NCBI RefSeq assembly: GCF_000372745.1
Contig: NZ_KB889607.1
Coordinates: 124,001 to 188,000, forward strand
Direction: 5' to 3'
DNA: 64,000 nt
DNA from: Embleya scabrispora DSM 41855
Lineage (GTDB): Bacteria > Actinomycetota > Actinomycetes > Streptomycetales > Streptomycetaceae
Below the pieces are notes generated by a model, which saw only the letters and a program-made list of their open reading frames with translations, was not told the origin of the DNA and did no database searches. This document shows positions 37,552 to 45,402 of the stretch, one piece after another; the stretch's first letter is position 1; each line of letters begins with the position of its first letter. The translations under genes were made by a program, and so were the position numbers.

Positions 37552-37715
37552 TCACGAAATTCATGGGAACCACTACTGCAACTGCCTCGAGGCTAGCACG
37601 GAAAAGTCGTCGACCCCGGGAGCGGGGAAGTATTTCTTTCCCCGGCGCGCCCCGGCGGCCCCCGCCACCCCCTCGTACGCCCTGCCCCCCGCGCCCGGTC
37701 GAGCGGGCCGATCGC

Positions 37716-38864
37716 TCACTTCGGCGCGATGCCGAGCTCGGCCAGGATCGCCGCCGTATGCTCGCCGGCCGCCGGGATGGGGCCCATCGCCGCCTCGCGG
37801 CCGGTCACCGTGACCGGCGGCAGCAGCGCGCGCAGCGGACCGGCGGGCGAGTCGATCAGCCGCAATCGGTCCCGCGCGGCGTGTTGCGGGTGCTCGGCGA
37901 ACTCGGCGATGGTGCGCATCCGGGCGTTGGCGATGCCGACCTCGTCCAGGCTCGCCTCGATCTCGGCGACGGTGCGGTCCGCGAAGACCGCCTCGATCAG
38001 CTCGGTGAGCCGCTCGTTGCCGGCCACCCGCAGCGAATTGGTGCGAAACCTCGGGTCCCGGACCAGGTCCGGCCGACCCAGCACCCGCTCGCACAGCGCG
38101 GCCCATTCGCGGTCGTTCTGCACGCCGACGAACACTTGGCCGCCGTCGCCGGCGCGATACGGGCCGTACGGCGCGATCGCCGCGTGCCGGGCCCCGGTGC
38201 GCGGTGGTGGCGTCCCGCCGTAGGTCGCGAAGTAGTACGGGAAGCCCATCCACTCGCCGAGCGCATCCAGCATGGACACCTCGAACGCGCTGCCCTCGCC
38301 GGTGACTCGGCGCTCGTACAGGGCGGTCAGCATGCCGGTGAAGGCGTACATCGCGGCGGCGATGTCGGCGATCGGGATGCCCGCCTTGGCGGGCGCGTCC
38401 GGCGTGCCGGTGACCGACAACAACCCGGCCTCGCACTGCACGAGCAGGTCGTACGCCTTCTTGTCGCGATAGGGGCCGGAAGTCCCATAACCCGATATTC
38501 CACAGACGATCAGCCGCGGAAATCTGGCCCGCAAATCCGCCGCGCCGAGCCCCAGGCGATCCGCCGCGCCGGGCGCCAGATTCTGCACGAAAACGTCCGC
38601 GCGCGCGAGCAGCCGGTCCAAAATTTCCGCCGCCCGCTCGTCCTTGAGGTCGAGCGCGAGGCTTTCCTTGCCTCGATTGGCCCAGACGAAATGGCTCGAC
38701 AATCCCTCGACGGTTTCGTCGTAGGCACGAGCGAAATCACCCGCGCCGGGCCGCTCGATCTTGATCACGCGCGCGCCGAGATCGGCCAGTTGCCGGGTCG
38801 CGTACGGCGCCGCGATGGCCTGTTCCAGGGAGACGACGGTGACGCCCGCGAGAGGTAGGAGCAC
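37716..38864 (-). CDS. CaiB/BaiF family (class III) CoA-transferase
   Basis: The 382-residue enzyme moves CoA between carboxylic acids. The family start LAGVTVVSLEQAIAAPYATRQLADLGARVIKIE, in pieces GVTVVSLEQAIAAPYATRQL and GARVIKIERPGAGDFAR, is followed by the block NRGKESLALDLKDERA. The segment SGYGTSGPYRDKKAYDLLVQ contains the aspartate region of the active site. The GTG at 38864 directly precedes the conserved start. The acid substrate cannot be told. It is divergent from an ArsR-type regulator with a strong operator-like repeat between. Confidence 0.9.
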   Translation of the reverse strand: MLLPLAGVTVVSLEQAIAAPYATRQLADLGARVIKIERPGAGDFARAYDETVEGLSSHFVWANRGKESLALDLKDERAAEILDRLLARADVFVQNLAPGAADRLGLGAADLRARFPRLIVCGISGYGTSGPYRDKKAYDLLVQCEAGLLSVTGTPDAPAKAGIPIADIAAAMYAFTGMLTALYERRVTGEGSAFEVSMLDALGEWMGFPYYFATYGGTPPPRTGARHAAIAPYGPYRAGDGGQVFVGVQNDREWAALCERVLGRPDLVRDPRFRTNSLRVAGNERLTELIEAVFADRTVAEIEASLDEVGIANARMRTIAEFAEHPQHAARDRLRLIDSPAGPLRALLPPVTVTGREAAMGPIPAAGEHTAAILAELGIAPK

Positions 38865-38998
38865 GCGTCCATCTTGACAGAGCGTCAGGAGGGGGACGGG
38901 GCGTCGGGGGCGAGCCGGGTGGGTCGGCGGGCTTGCGGGCTTGCGGGTTCGAACCGAATGGGCCGCCGTACGTAGCGCGCGGTGGGCCGGGGTTCGGC

Positions 38999-39026
38999 CC
39001 ACCCTTCGGCGCACGCCGAAGGGTGG
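38999..39026. promoter_or_regulatory. 28-bp perfect inverted repeat between CaiB and ArsR-type genes
   Basis: Arms CCACCCTTCGGCG and CGCCGAAGGGTGG (13 bp each) are separated by CA, and the repeat ends 18 bp before the regulator start. It is in the 180-bp divergent gap, as expected for an ArsR/SmtB-type operator. Confidence 0.65.
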
Positions 39027-39044
39027 CCGGCCGATGATGGCGGC

Positions 39045-39776
39045 ATGGACTCGATCGCACGCGCCACCGACCCGGATTCGGTCCCGCGACTCGCGGCCCT
39101 CGCCGCGCTCCTCGCCGACCAGACGCGCGCGGCGGTGTGCCTGGCCCTGCTGGATCGGCGCGCCTGGACCGGCGGTGAGCTGGCCCGGCACTGCGGGGTC
39201 GCGCCGTCCACGATCAGCGAGCACCTGACCAGGCTGGTCGAGGGCGGCCTGCTGGTCGAGGAACGGCAGGGCCGGCACCGCTACGTCCGGCTCGCCGACG
39301 CGGGAGTGGCCCGGATGGTCGAGGACCTGGCCGCCTACGCGACACCCGTAACCCCTCGGCCGGCGAACTCGCTGCGCGCGCACTCGGCCGGTGCGGCCCT
39401 GGCCCGGGGTCGCACCTGCTACGACCACCTGGCCGGCCGGCTCGGCGTGGCCATCACCGACGCGCTCACCGCCCGCGGCCTGCTCCGCCAGGACACCGGC
39501 TTCGCGCTCACCGACACCGGCATCGACTGGCTCACCGACCTGGGCGCCGACCTGAGCACCTCGCGCAAACGCCCGTTGGCCCGCCCGTGCCTGGACTGGA
39601 CCGAACGTCGCCACCACCTGGCGGGCACCGCCGGCGCCGAACTGTGCCGCCTGTTCCGAGCCCGCGACTGGACGGAGCGCGTCGGCACGGGCCGCGCGGT
39701 CCGGGCCACCGACGTGGGGCGCGCCGAGCTGGGACGGTTGTTGGGGATGCGGGAGGCGGAGTTCGAGGTGGCGTGA
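39045..39776 (+). CDS. ArsR-family winged-helix regulator
   Basis: The 243-residue protein has an N-terminal ArsR-type winged helix (ALAALLADQTRAAVCLALLD, GELARHCGVAPSTISEHLTR, and the wing LLVEERQGRHRYVRLAD). A C-terminal domain of about 130 residues with LTDTGIDWLTDLG is typical of the longer ArsR subgroup near metabolic genes. No metal-binding CxC is seen in the recognition region, so the inducer may be an organic molecule. The ATG at 39045 is preferred over an upstream extension. It is divergent from the CoA-transferase, its likely target. Confidence 0.88.
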   Translation: MDSIARATDPDSVPRLAALAALLADQTRAAVCLALLDRRAWTGGELARHCGVAPSTISEHLTRLVEGGLLVEERQGRHRYVRLADAGVARMVEDLAAYATPVTPRPANSLRAHSAGAALARGRTCYDHLAGRLGVAITDALTARGLLRQDTGFALTDTGIDWLTDLGADLSTSRKRPLARPCLDWTERRHHLAGTAGAELCRLFRARDWTERVGTGRAVRATDVGRAELGRLLGMREAEFEVA

Positions 39777-40100
39777 TGCGGGACCCCGCCGGACGGTCCG
39801 GTCAGGTCAGGTGCCGGTCGGCGCTCCGGCACGGCTCGGGCCGGGACACCGTTGAGGGGGCGGCATCCGCCGCGGGGTCGGCGGTCGGCGGCACGAGCCC
39901 ACGCGCTGACGGCACGGCGGCACCGCGGCGCGAAGGTACGACTGCACGGGGACGCGGAGCCGCGGCACGGCGGCTCGGCACGGCGGCTCGGCACGGCGGC
40001 GGGAGCTGCGGCACGACGGCGCGGCAGGACGGCGCGGCGACACCGCGGCACGGCTCAGCCTGCGATATGGGCGGCGGGGGTGCCTCGGGTGGCTCGTCGC
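39777..40100. other. Gene-free GC-rich repeat region
   Basis: This 324-bp stretch holds degenerate copies of GGCGGCTCGGCACGGC and GCGGCACGACGG (clearest at 39930-40060). Frames across it are low in complexity and Arg/Ala/Pro-rich. I see no gene or palindromic operator in it. Confidence 0.6.
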
Positions 40101-41324
40101 TCAGCCGGTGCGGCGGCATCCGCCGGACCGGGATCCGAATCCCAGCCGACGAAGCAGGCGACGGGCCCGCGAATCCTTCCTGCCGGCCGGCTCCGGTGCA
40201 TGCTGCGGGTCGCCGTGTGTCTCCGCGGCGGCCTCGGCTTCGGGCGTCCACACCGGCCGCAGCCACTCCTCGGCCGTCGGCACCCGATCCGCGACGAGTT
40301 CCTCCGGGCCCAGCGGTCGGCGCATCGGCAGGAGCCGAAACCCGGCCGCATCGGCCGCGTCGAAGTCGCCCACGCCCAGACCGGTGCCCGAACGCGCACC
40401 GCCGGCCGAGGTCGTCCGCACCTCCCACTCGCTGCCCCGCCCGACGATCCGGACCGGCACCCCGCGTGCCCAAAGTTCGACGCCGAGCCGAAACCGCAGG
40501 CACTGCCGATCCGGCCCGATCCGATGGCGGTACGCCCGTCGGCTGCCGTACTCGCCGCACTCCACGGTGAATTCGGCCCCGGATACCCAGACCACCTCGA
40601 GCACCGAGAGCTCGGAAGCCCGCGTGATCGGCACGATCGCCGCGAGGTCGCCCACGCCGTGCAGCACGAACGTCCCTGCGGGCAGATCGGGCCGAATCGG
40701 CGGCGTCGGCTCGACATCGATCGACCACGCCCCGCGCGCGGCGACAACCACCATCCGGGGTCCCGCCACCTGGAACTCCCCCGACTGCCAAGGACGTTCC
40801 GAACACAGCTCGATCCGTTGCCACACGCCGGCAACTGCCCCCACCGACGGCGACGCCAACCGCACGTCGACCGGCCCGTCCGATCGCGCGCCGGTGAGCC
40901 GGCCCACCCCGAGCGGCCCGGTGTACCAGAGCACCTCGCTGCCGAATCCCTCGACCGAGCGCTCGAACTCCCGCGCCGCGTCCGGGTGCTTGAGCTGCAA
41001 CGACCACGCGCCGGCACACCGCACACGCACGGCCGTCACCGCCCGCAACCTCTCGTCCAATGTCAGGATGCTCGCATCGGAGCCCTCGGGAGGCCCGGCG
41101 TAGACACACCGCCCGACCGGTCCACCCGGCCGGTCGATCCGCCACAGGCGCAGGTGTTCACCCGGTGCACTCTCGATCTGCATCAGGGCGACCCGACCCG
41201 GCACCGGAACATCGAAGACCACGTCGGCGTCGCCAATGCCCCGATGGGTGAAGGGCGTGTCGTCCTGCCCGTGCCCCGGGATCGGCCCGGGGACCGCACT
41301 GTTGCCCCGACCAGGTTCGTACAT
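40101..41324 (-). CDS. Repeat protein of unknown function, paralogue of the upstream gene
   Basis: The 407-residue product shares two repeated motifs with the 504-residue protein encoded 120 bp upstream. Motif A (HRGIGDADVVFDVPVPGRVAL at about 27, with a second copy LHGVGDLAAIVP near 221) is His-x-Gly-x-Gly followed by a strand. Motif B (GAWSLQLKHPDAAREFERSV with EGFGSEVLWYTGP, about 105-137) has a Gly-x-Trp start and a Tyr-x-Gly-Pro end. No signal peptide or membrane segment is seen; the tail is Arg-rich (SRARRLLRRLGFG). The ATG at 41324 aligns with the paralogue's start. I do not recognise a named family. Confidence 0.75.
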   Translation of the reverse strand: MYEPGRGNSAVPGPIPGHGQDDTPFTHRGIGDADVVFDVPVPGRVALMQIESAPGEHLRLWRIDRPGGPVGRCVYAGPPEGSDASILTLDERLRAVTAVRVRCAGAWSLQLKHPDAAREFERSVEGFGSEVLWYTGPLGVGRLTGARSDGPVDVRLASPSVGAVAGVWQRIELCSERPWQSGEFQVAGPRMVVVAARGAWSIDVEPTPPIRPDLPAGTFVLHGVGDLAAIVPITRASELSVLEVVWVSGAEFTVECGEYGSRRAYRHRIGPDRQCLRFRLGVELWARGVPVRIVGRGSEWEVRTTSAGGARSGTGLGVGDFDAADAAGFRLLPMRRPLGPEELVADRVPTAEEWLRPVWTPEAEAAAETHGDPQHAPEPAGRKDSRARRLLRRLGFGSRSGGCRRTG

Positions 41325-41444
41325 CGTCCGACGATCCCACGTGGGCGCGAGTCGGGTAAGCCGGAGCTCCCTCCTTCCCCGAACCGACCGCCGCGAGCCG
41401 GGGCCGGGCTCCGTCCGACGCTCGGGCCCGGTCACACGCTGCGA

Positions 41445-42959
41445 TCAATCCTCCGGGTACGCGTCGATCCGCCAGGACTGCCCCTCGTCTGCGCTGACGG
41501 TCAAGTAGCCGGCGGTCACCGGGAAACGGACTCGCCGGGAGAGCATCCGACGTCCGCCATGGGCAAGTGCCCGGTAATACCTGCTTCGCGCCAGTTCGAA
41601 TGCCGGAACACCGACGAACACCCGGCCCAGCCGCACCGCTCCCGCACGAATATCGAGCGTGGCATCAGGCCCTGTGTAGCGAACGAGTTCCGGGCCGCGT
41701 CCGGAGATCGAGCGATCGAAGTCACGAATGTCGTCGACGGGAAGCGCCGAGATCTCCCAGGCGCCCTGTCCCGACACACTGATCATGTCGGGTTCGGGGC
41801 CGACTCCGATGACCGATTGCACGTCCTTCGGATCGACAATGAGGCGGATGAACGTCCACTCCCCCTGTGGATTTCGTGCCCATCGGCGGATTGTCGGCGG
41901 CTCCACCGGATCGTGCAGAACCAGGCGCGCCGGCGGCCCGTCGTAGCGCAGCACGTCGCTCCCGAAGCCCTTGATGCGCCGATCCAACGGCCGCGCGCCC
42001 GCCAACTCGGTGACCCGTAGCTCCCATTCACCGCCCGGCGCGTCCAGTTCGATCTCGATCGGAGCGTCGCGCTTCGGCTTCGGGAACAGCAGGTAGCGCT
42101 GCGTCGGGTTTCCCGGTCCCACCCTGTATGTATGGAACACGCCTTCCTGGAGGGGCCACTCCGGCACATCCACACCCACGTTCGCGAACGCGACCACCTC
42201 GAGGATGGCCGGGGCATCCGGGTCGGGCAGAGTGACCGCGAGGGTGCGCGAGCCCATCCCGCGATGGGCCGAGGGCTCGGCGGGCGGGCGAACCTCGTCG
42301 TCCAAGGGAGCCGCAGGCATCGACAACTCCCAGGTATCCGCGGTCTGGACGACCACGAGTCGTGGGCCGTCCAGGGTGATGCAATATTGCCCCTCGCCCA
42401 CGTACACGACCTCGGCCGGCCGTTCCGCCGGCTCGGCTGACGCGTCCTCGGGATCCACGGCCGACGCTTCCGCTGCCCCGGATTCGGGCAGCACCCGGAT
42501 CTGCACGTTGCCGGATCGGGGGACGCCACTGGTCAGCGTGGCCACGCACGGCGGGCCGTCGTAGCGCACGACCTCCGGGCCGTGACCCGCGAGCGTCTCC
42601 GTAAGCTCGCGCGCCGCACTCGGCTCCTTCAGTTGAAGCGTCCACGCACCGTCACTGGTGACCCTGAGCATGGGCAGCGCGCCCGGGCCGGTGTCGTAGA
42701 CCAACAGGCTGCCTTCTTCGCCCTGTTGGGGCGCCGTGTACATCCACTCGCCGAACGGCCAGCCGGCCTCTCGTACGGACCACAGCTGAAGACTGGTCCC
42801 CGCCTCCTTGACCACCTGGAGCAGCGCCGGGCTCCCCGGCACCGGAAACGTCAGTCCGACCTCGGCGTTCCCGTGGCCGTGGCACGTGTGCGGCGTTTCG
42901 TCGTGATCGAAATCCTGCACCACATCCTCGCAACGGTTCGGAAGAACAAAATCGTTCAT
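41445..42959 (-). CDS. Repeat protein of unknown function with A and B motifs
   Basis: The 504-residue product carries two copies of motif A (CHGHGNAEVGLTFPVPGSPAL near 26, HRGMGSRTLAVTLPDPDAPA near 231). It has three clear copies of motif B (GAWTLQLKEPSAARELTETL near 104, GEWELRVTELAGARPLDRRI near 310, GAWEISALPVDDIRDFDRSI near 399), each ending in (E/D)(V/L)xRYxGP, and partial copies near 209 and 495. The pattern suggests alternating beta domains made by internal duplication. It appears cytoplasmic. The start is the ATG at 42959; a TTG nine codons earlier is unlikely. Probably co-transcribed with the paralogue downstream. Confidence 0.78.
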   Translation of the reverse strand: MNDFVLPNRCEDVVQDFDHDETPHTCHGHGNAEVGLTFPVPGSPALLQVVKEAGTSLQLWSVREAGWPFGEWMYTAPQQGEEGSLLVYDTGPGALPMLRVTSDGAWTLQLKEPSAARELTETLAGHGPEVVRYDGPPCVATLTSGVPRSGNVQIRVLPESGAAEASAVDPEDASAEPAERPAEVVYVGEGQYCITLDGPRLVVVQTADTWELSMPAAPLDDEVRPPAEPSAHRGMGSRTLAVTLPDPDAPAILEVVAFANVGVDVPEWPLQEGVFHTYRVGPGNPTQRYLLFPKPKRDAPIEIELDAPGGEWELRVTELAGARPLDRRIKGFGSDVLRYDGPPARLVLHDPVEPPTIRRWARNPQGEWTFIRLIVDPKDVQSVIGVGPEPDMISVSGQGAWEISALPVDDIRDFDRSISGRGPELVRYTGPDATLDIRAGAVRLGRVFVGVPAFELARSRYYRALAHGGRRMLSRRVRFPVTAGYLTVSADEGQSWRIDAYPED

Positions 42960-43122
42960 CCCGCGACTGTTCCACAGCCGGCCCAACGCCGAACAGCCGG
43001 TTCACAGACTCTGCGTCGGCAATCCGAGTGCGGCACGACGATCGGCCCGGAACGATCCGGTCGAGATCGAGGTGACTGCGGCCGGCTGACGAGCAGTCGG
43101 GGCACCTCCCCGTCGACGGCGT

Positions 43123-44124
43123 TCAGCCCCCGGCGCGGGAGGCACCCGATGAGGCACCCGATGCGCCGCCGGAGTCGGCCGGGATCCGGGTGAACGCCGC
43201 GCGGTAGCCGCTCGGGGTCAGACCGGTGCTGCGCGCGAGGTGTTTGCGCAGCGAGTCGGTGGTGCCGATGCCGCTGTGGTGGGCGACCAGTTCCATCGAC
43301 AGGTCGGTGGTCTCCAGCAACTCCCGTGCCCGGTCCACCCGTTGGTGAAGCAGCCACTGCAACGGGCTGAGGCTCGTCTCGGCGTGGAAGCGTCGGGTCA
43401 GGGTGCGCACGCTGGTGTTCGCGTGCGCGGCGAGGTCGGCCAGGGTGAGTGGTTCGTCGAGGCGGGCCAGCGCCCAGGCACGGGTGTCGGCGAGCGATAC
43501 GCCGCTTTCCGGGGGGAGCGGCGACTCGATGAACTGGGCCTGGCCGCCCGGGCGTACCGGTGCCGCGACGACCAGGCGCGCGACGATGTTGGCGGTGGCG
43601 GCGCCGTAGTCGGTGCGGATCAGGTGCAGGCACAGGTCGATCCCGGCGGACAGGCCGGCGGAGGTCAGAATCGGCCCGTCCTCGACGTACAGTACGTCCG
43701 GCCGCAGGTCCACGGCCGGGAAACGGCGGCGGAACTCCTCGGTCATCGTCCAGTACGTGGTGGCCGCCCGCCCGTCCAGCAGACCCGCCTGCGCCAACAC
43801 GAACGCCCCCGTGCAGATCGACGCCACCCGCTTTCCCGCCGCCGCGGCGGTACGCAGCGCGGCCAGGATGCGCGGGTCCGCGTCCGCTCGCGCGCCGGTA
43901 CCGGTGACGATCACCGTGTCGGCGTCGTCCATCGCGTCCAGGCCGTGCGGCACCACGATGTCCAGGCTGCCGGTGCCGACCACGGCGCCGGGCTCGGCGG
44001 TACACACCCGGACCCGGTAGCCGGCCACGCCGTCGACCACGTCGACCGCGCCGAGCACCAGTTCCGGGATGGACAGGTCGAAGGTGGTCACCGGTGGCAC
44101 GGCCACGACGGCTACTCGATGCAT
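43123..44124 (-). CDS. GlxA-family AraC-type regulator with DJ-1/PfpI domain
   Basis: The 333-residue protein has an N-terminal DJ-1/PfpI-like domain (RVAVVAVPPVTTFDLSIPEL, and the nucleophile-elbow cysteine in VASICTGAFVLAQAGLLDGR). A C-terminal AraC HTH pair follows (LTLADLAAHANTSVRTLTRR and MELVAHHSGIGTTDSLRKHL). Such regulators usually control metabolic or stress genes. The ATG at 44124 has GGAGG eight bases upstream. It is divergent from the epimerase gene by 116 bp and may control it. Confidence 0.92.
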   Translation of the reverse strand: MHRVAVVAVPPVTTFDLSIPELVLGAVDVVDGVAGYRVRVCTAEPGAVVGTGSLDIVVPHGLDAMDDADTVIVTGTGARADADPRILAALRTAAAAGKRVASICTGAFVLAQAGLLDGRAATTYWTMTEEFRRRFPAVDLRPDVLYVEDGPILTSAGLSAGIDLCLHLIRTDYGAATANIVARLVVAAPVRPGGQAQFIESPLPPESGVSLADTRAWALARLDEPLTLADLAAHANTSVRTLTRRFHAETSLSPLQWLLHQRVDRARELLETTDLSMELVAHHSGIGTTDSLRKHLARSTGLTPSGYRAAFTRIPADSGGASGASSGASRAGG

Positions 44125-44240
44125 GGCCCGAACCTCCGGATGTTTGGCATTCCGGCCACTACCGTACGACCAGGCGCGGGCGAGAGGGTGATCACGTCCC
44201 TTCGGACACCCCTTCCTCCCCTCTCCCACCCGGAGCGAAC

Positions 44241-45176
44241 ATGTCCTCGTCCTCCGTCTTCCACGTCGTGGTCGGTGCCGGCGCCACCGGTTCGGCCACC
44301 GCGCTGCTGCTCGCCGAGTCCGGCGAGCGGGTCCGGATCGTCACCCGCCGCGGCACCGGCCCCGAGCATCCGCTGATCGAACGCGTCGCCGCCGACGCGA
44401 CCGATGCCGCCCGCCTGGTCGAACTCACGTGCGGCGCACGGACATTGTTCAACTGCGCGATGCCGGCCTACGACCGCTGGCCCACCGATTGGCCGCCACT
44501 GGCCGCGGCGCTGCTCACGGCGGCGGAGCGCTCGGGGGCGCACTACGTGATGCTCGGCAACGTGTACGGCTACGGCCCGGTCGACGGGCCGATGACCGAG
44601 GACCTGCCGATGGCGCCGAGCACCGTCAAGGGCCGCGTACGCGCGGCGATGTGGACGGACGCGCTCGCCGCGCACGTCGCGGGCCGGGTCCGGGTCACCG
44701 AGGTGCGCGCGAGCGACTTCGTGGGGGCCGGTGCGGCCTCGCTGTACAACTTCCTGGTCGTCCCGCACGTACTCGCCGGCACCCCCGCCGCACTGCCCGG
44801 CGACCCGGACGCACCGCGGAGTTGGTCCTACATCGGCGACGTGGCCCGCACCCTGGTCGCGGCGGCGCGCTCCACCGAGTCCTGGGGCCGGGCGTGGCAC
44901 GTACCGTCGTCGACCCGGTCCGCCCGCGCCGTCACCGCCCGCCTCGCCGAACTCACCGGCTCGCCCGTCCCCCGGCTGACCCGGATGACGGCCGAGGAGG
45001 TGCGCGCGATCGGCAAGGAGAACCCGATCATCGCCGAGGTCGAGGAGATGCTCTACCTCACCGAGAACGACTCCATCCTCGACGCGACACTGACGACGAA
45101 GATCCTGGACGTGACGGCAGCGCCCCTCGACACGGTGTTGCCGGAACTGGCCGCGACACGGCCCGAGGCCGCCTGA
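44241..45176 (+). CDS. NAD-dependent epimerase/dehydratase-like protein
   Basis: The 311-residue protein is an extended short-chain dehydrogenase. It has the nucleotide-binding GAGATGSATALLLAESGERV at the N-terminus and the block NVYGYGPVDGPMTEDLPM, where the Tyr and a downstream Lys (STVKGRVRAAMW) stand at the catalytic Tyr-x-x-x-Lys region in a modified form. The latter part, WSYIGDVARTLVAA, is typical of sugar-nucleotide epimerases and NmrA-like relatives. The substrate is unknown. The ATG at 44241 has GGAG upstream. It is divergent from the GlxA-type regulator. Confidence 0.85.
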   Translation: MSSSSVFHVVVGAGATGSATALLLAESGERVRIVTRRGTGPEHPLIERVAADATDAARLVELTCGARTLFNCAMPAYDRWPTDWPPLAAALLTAAERSGAHYVMLGNVYGYGPVDGPMTEDLPMAPSTVKGRVRAAMWTDALAAHVAGRVRVTEVRASDFVGAGAASLYNFLVVPHVLAGTPAALPGDPDAPRSWSYIGDVARTLVAAARSTESWGRAWHVPSSTRSARAVTARLAELTGSPVPRLTRMTAEEVRAIGKENPIIAEVEEMLYLTENDSILDATLTTKILDVTAAPLDTVLPELAATRPEAA

Positions 45177-45402
45177 GCAGGTGTGGGGAGCGCCGGCAAC
45201 GGGTCGGCCGAGGAGCCGGCAACCGCCACGCGAGGGTTTCGACACCCGTGCCGGAACTCCATGGCGATGTGTCGGCGGGCCGCGCTAGCATCCGGCCGGT
45301 TGTACTTGATCGCGCAACCGGCGGGTGGGGGAACCGATCGTATGCGCGCACTTTCGCGGAACGGAGACCCTCTGTCGGGGGCGCCCTTTTCGGAAGACAT
45401 GG

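Noticed and set aside
39777-40100. Possible CRISPR-like repeats
   Set aside because: The repeats are short, degenerate and without evenly sized unique spacers; they look like GC-rich slippage sequence.
39852-42020. Long plus-strand frame across the repeat-protein genes
   Set aside because: Arg/Pro/His-rich with no motifs, and antisense to the two proteins that share conserved repeats.
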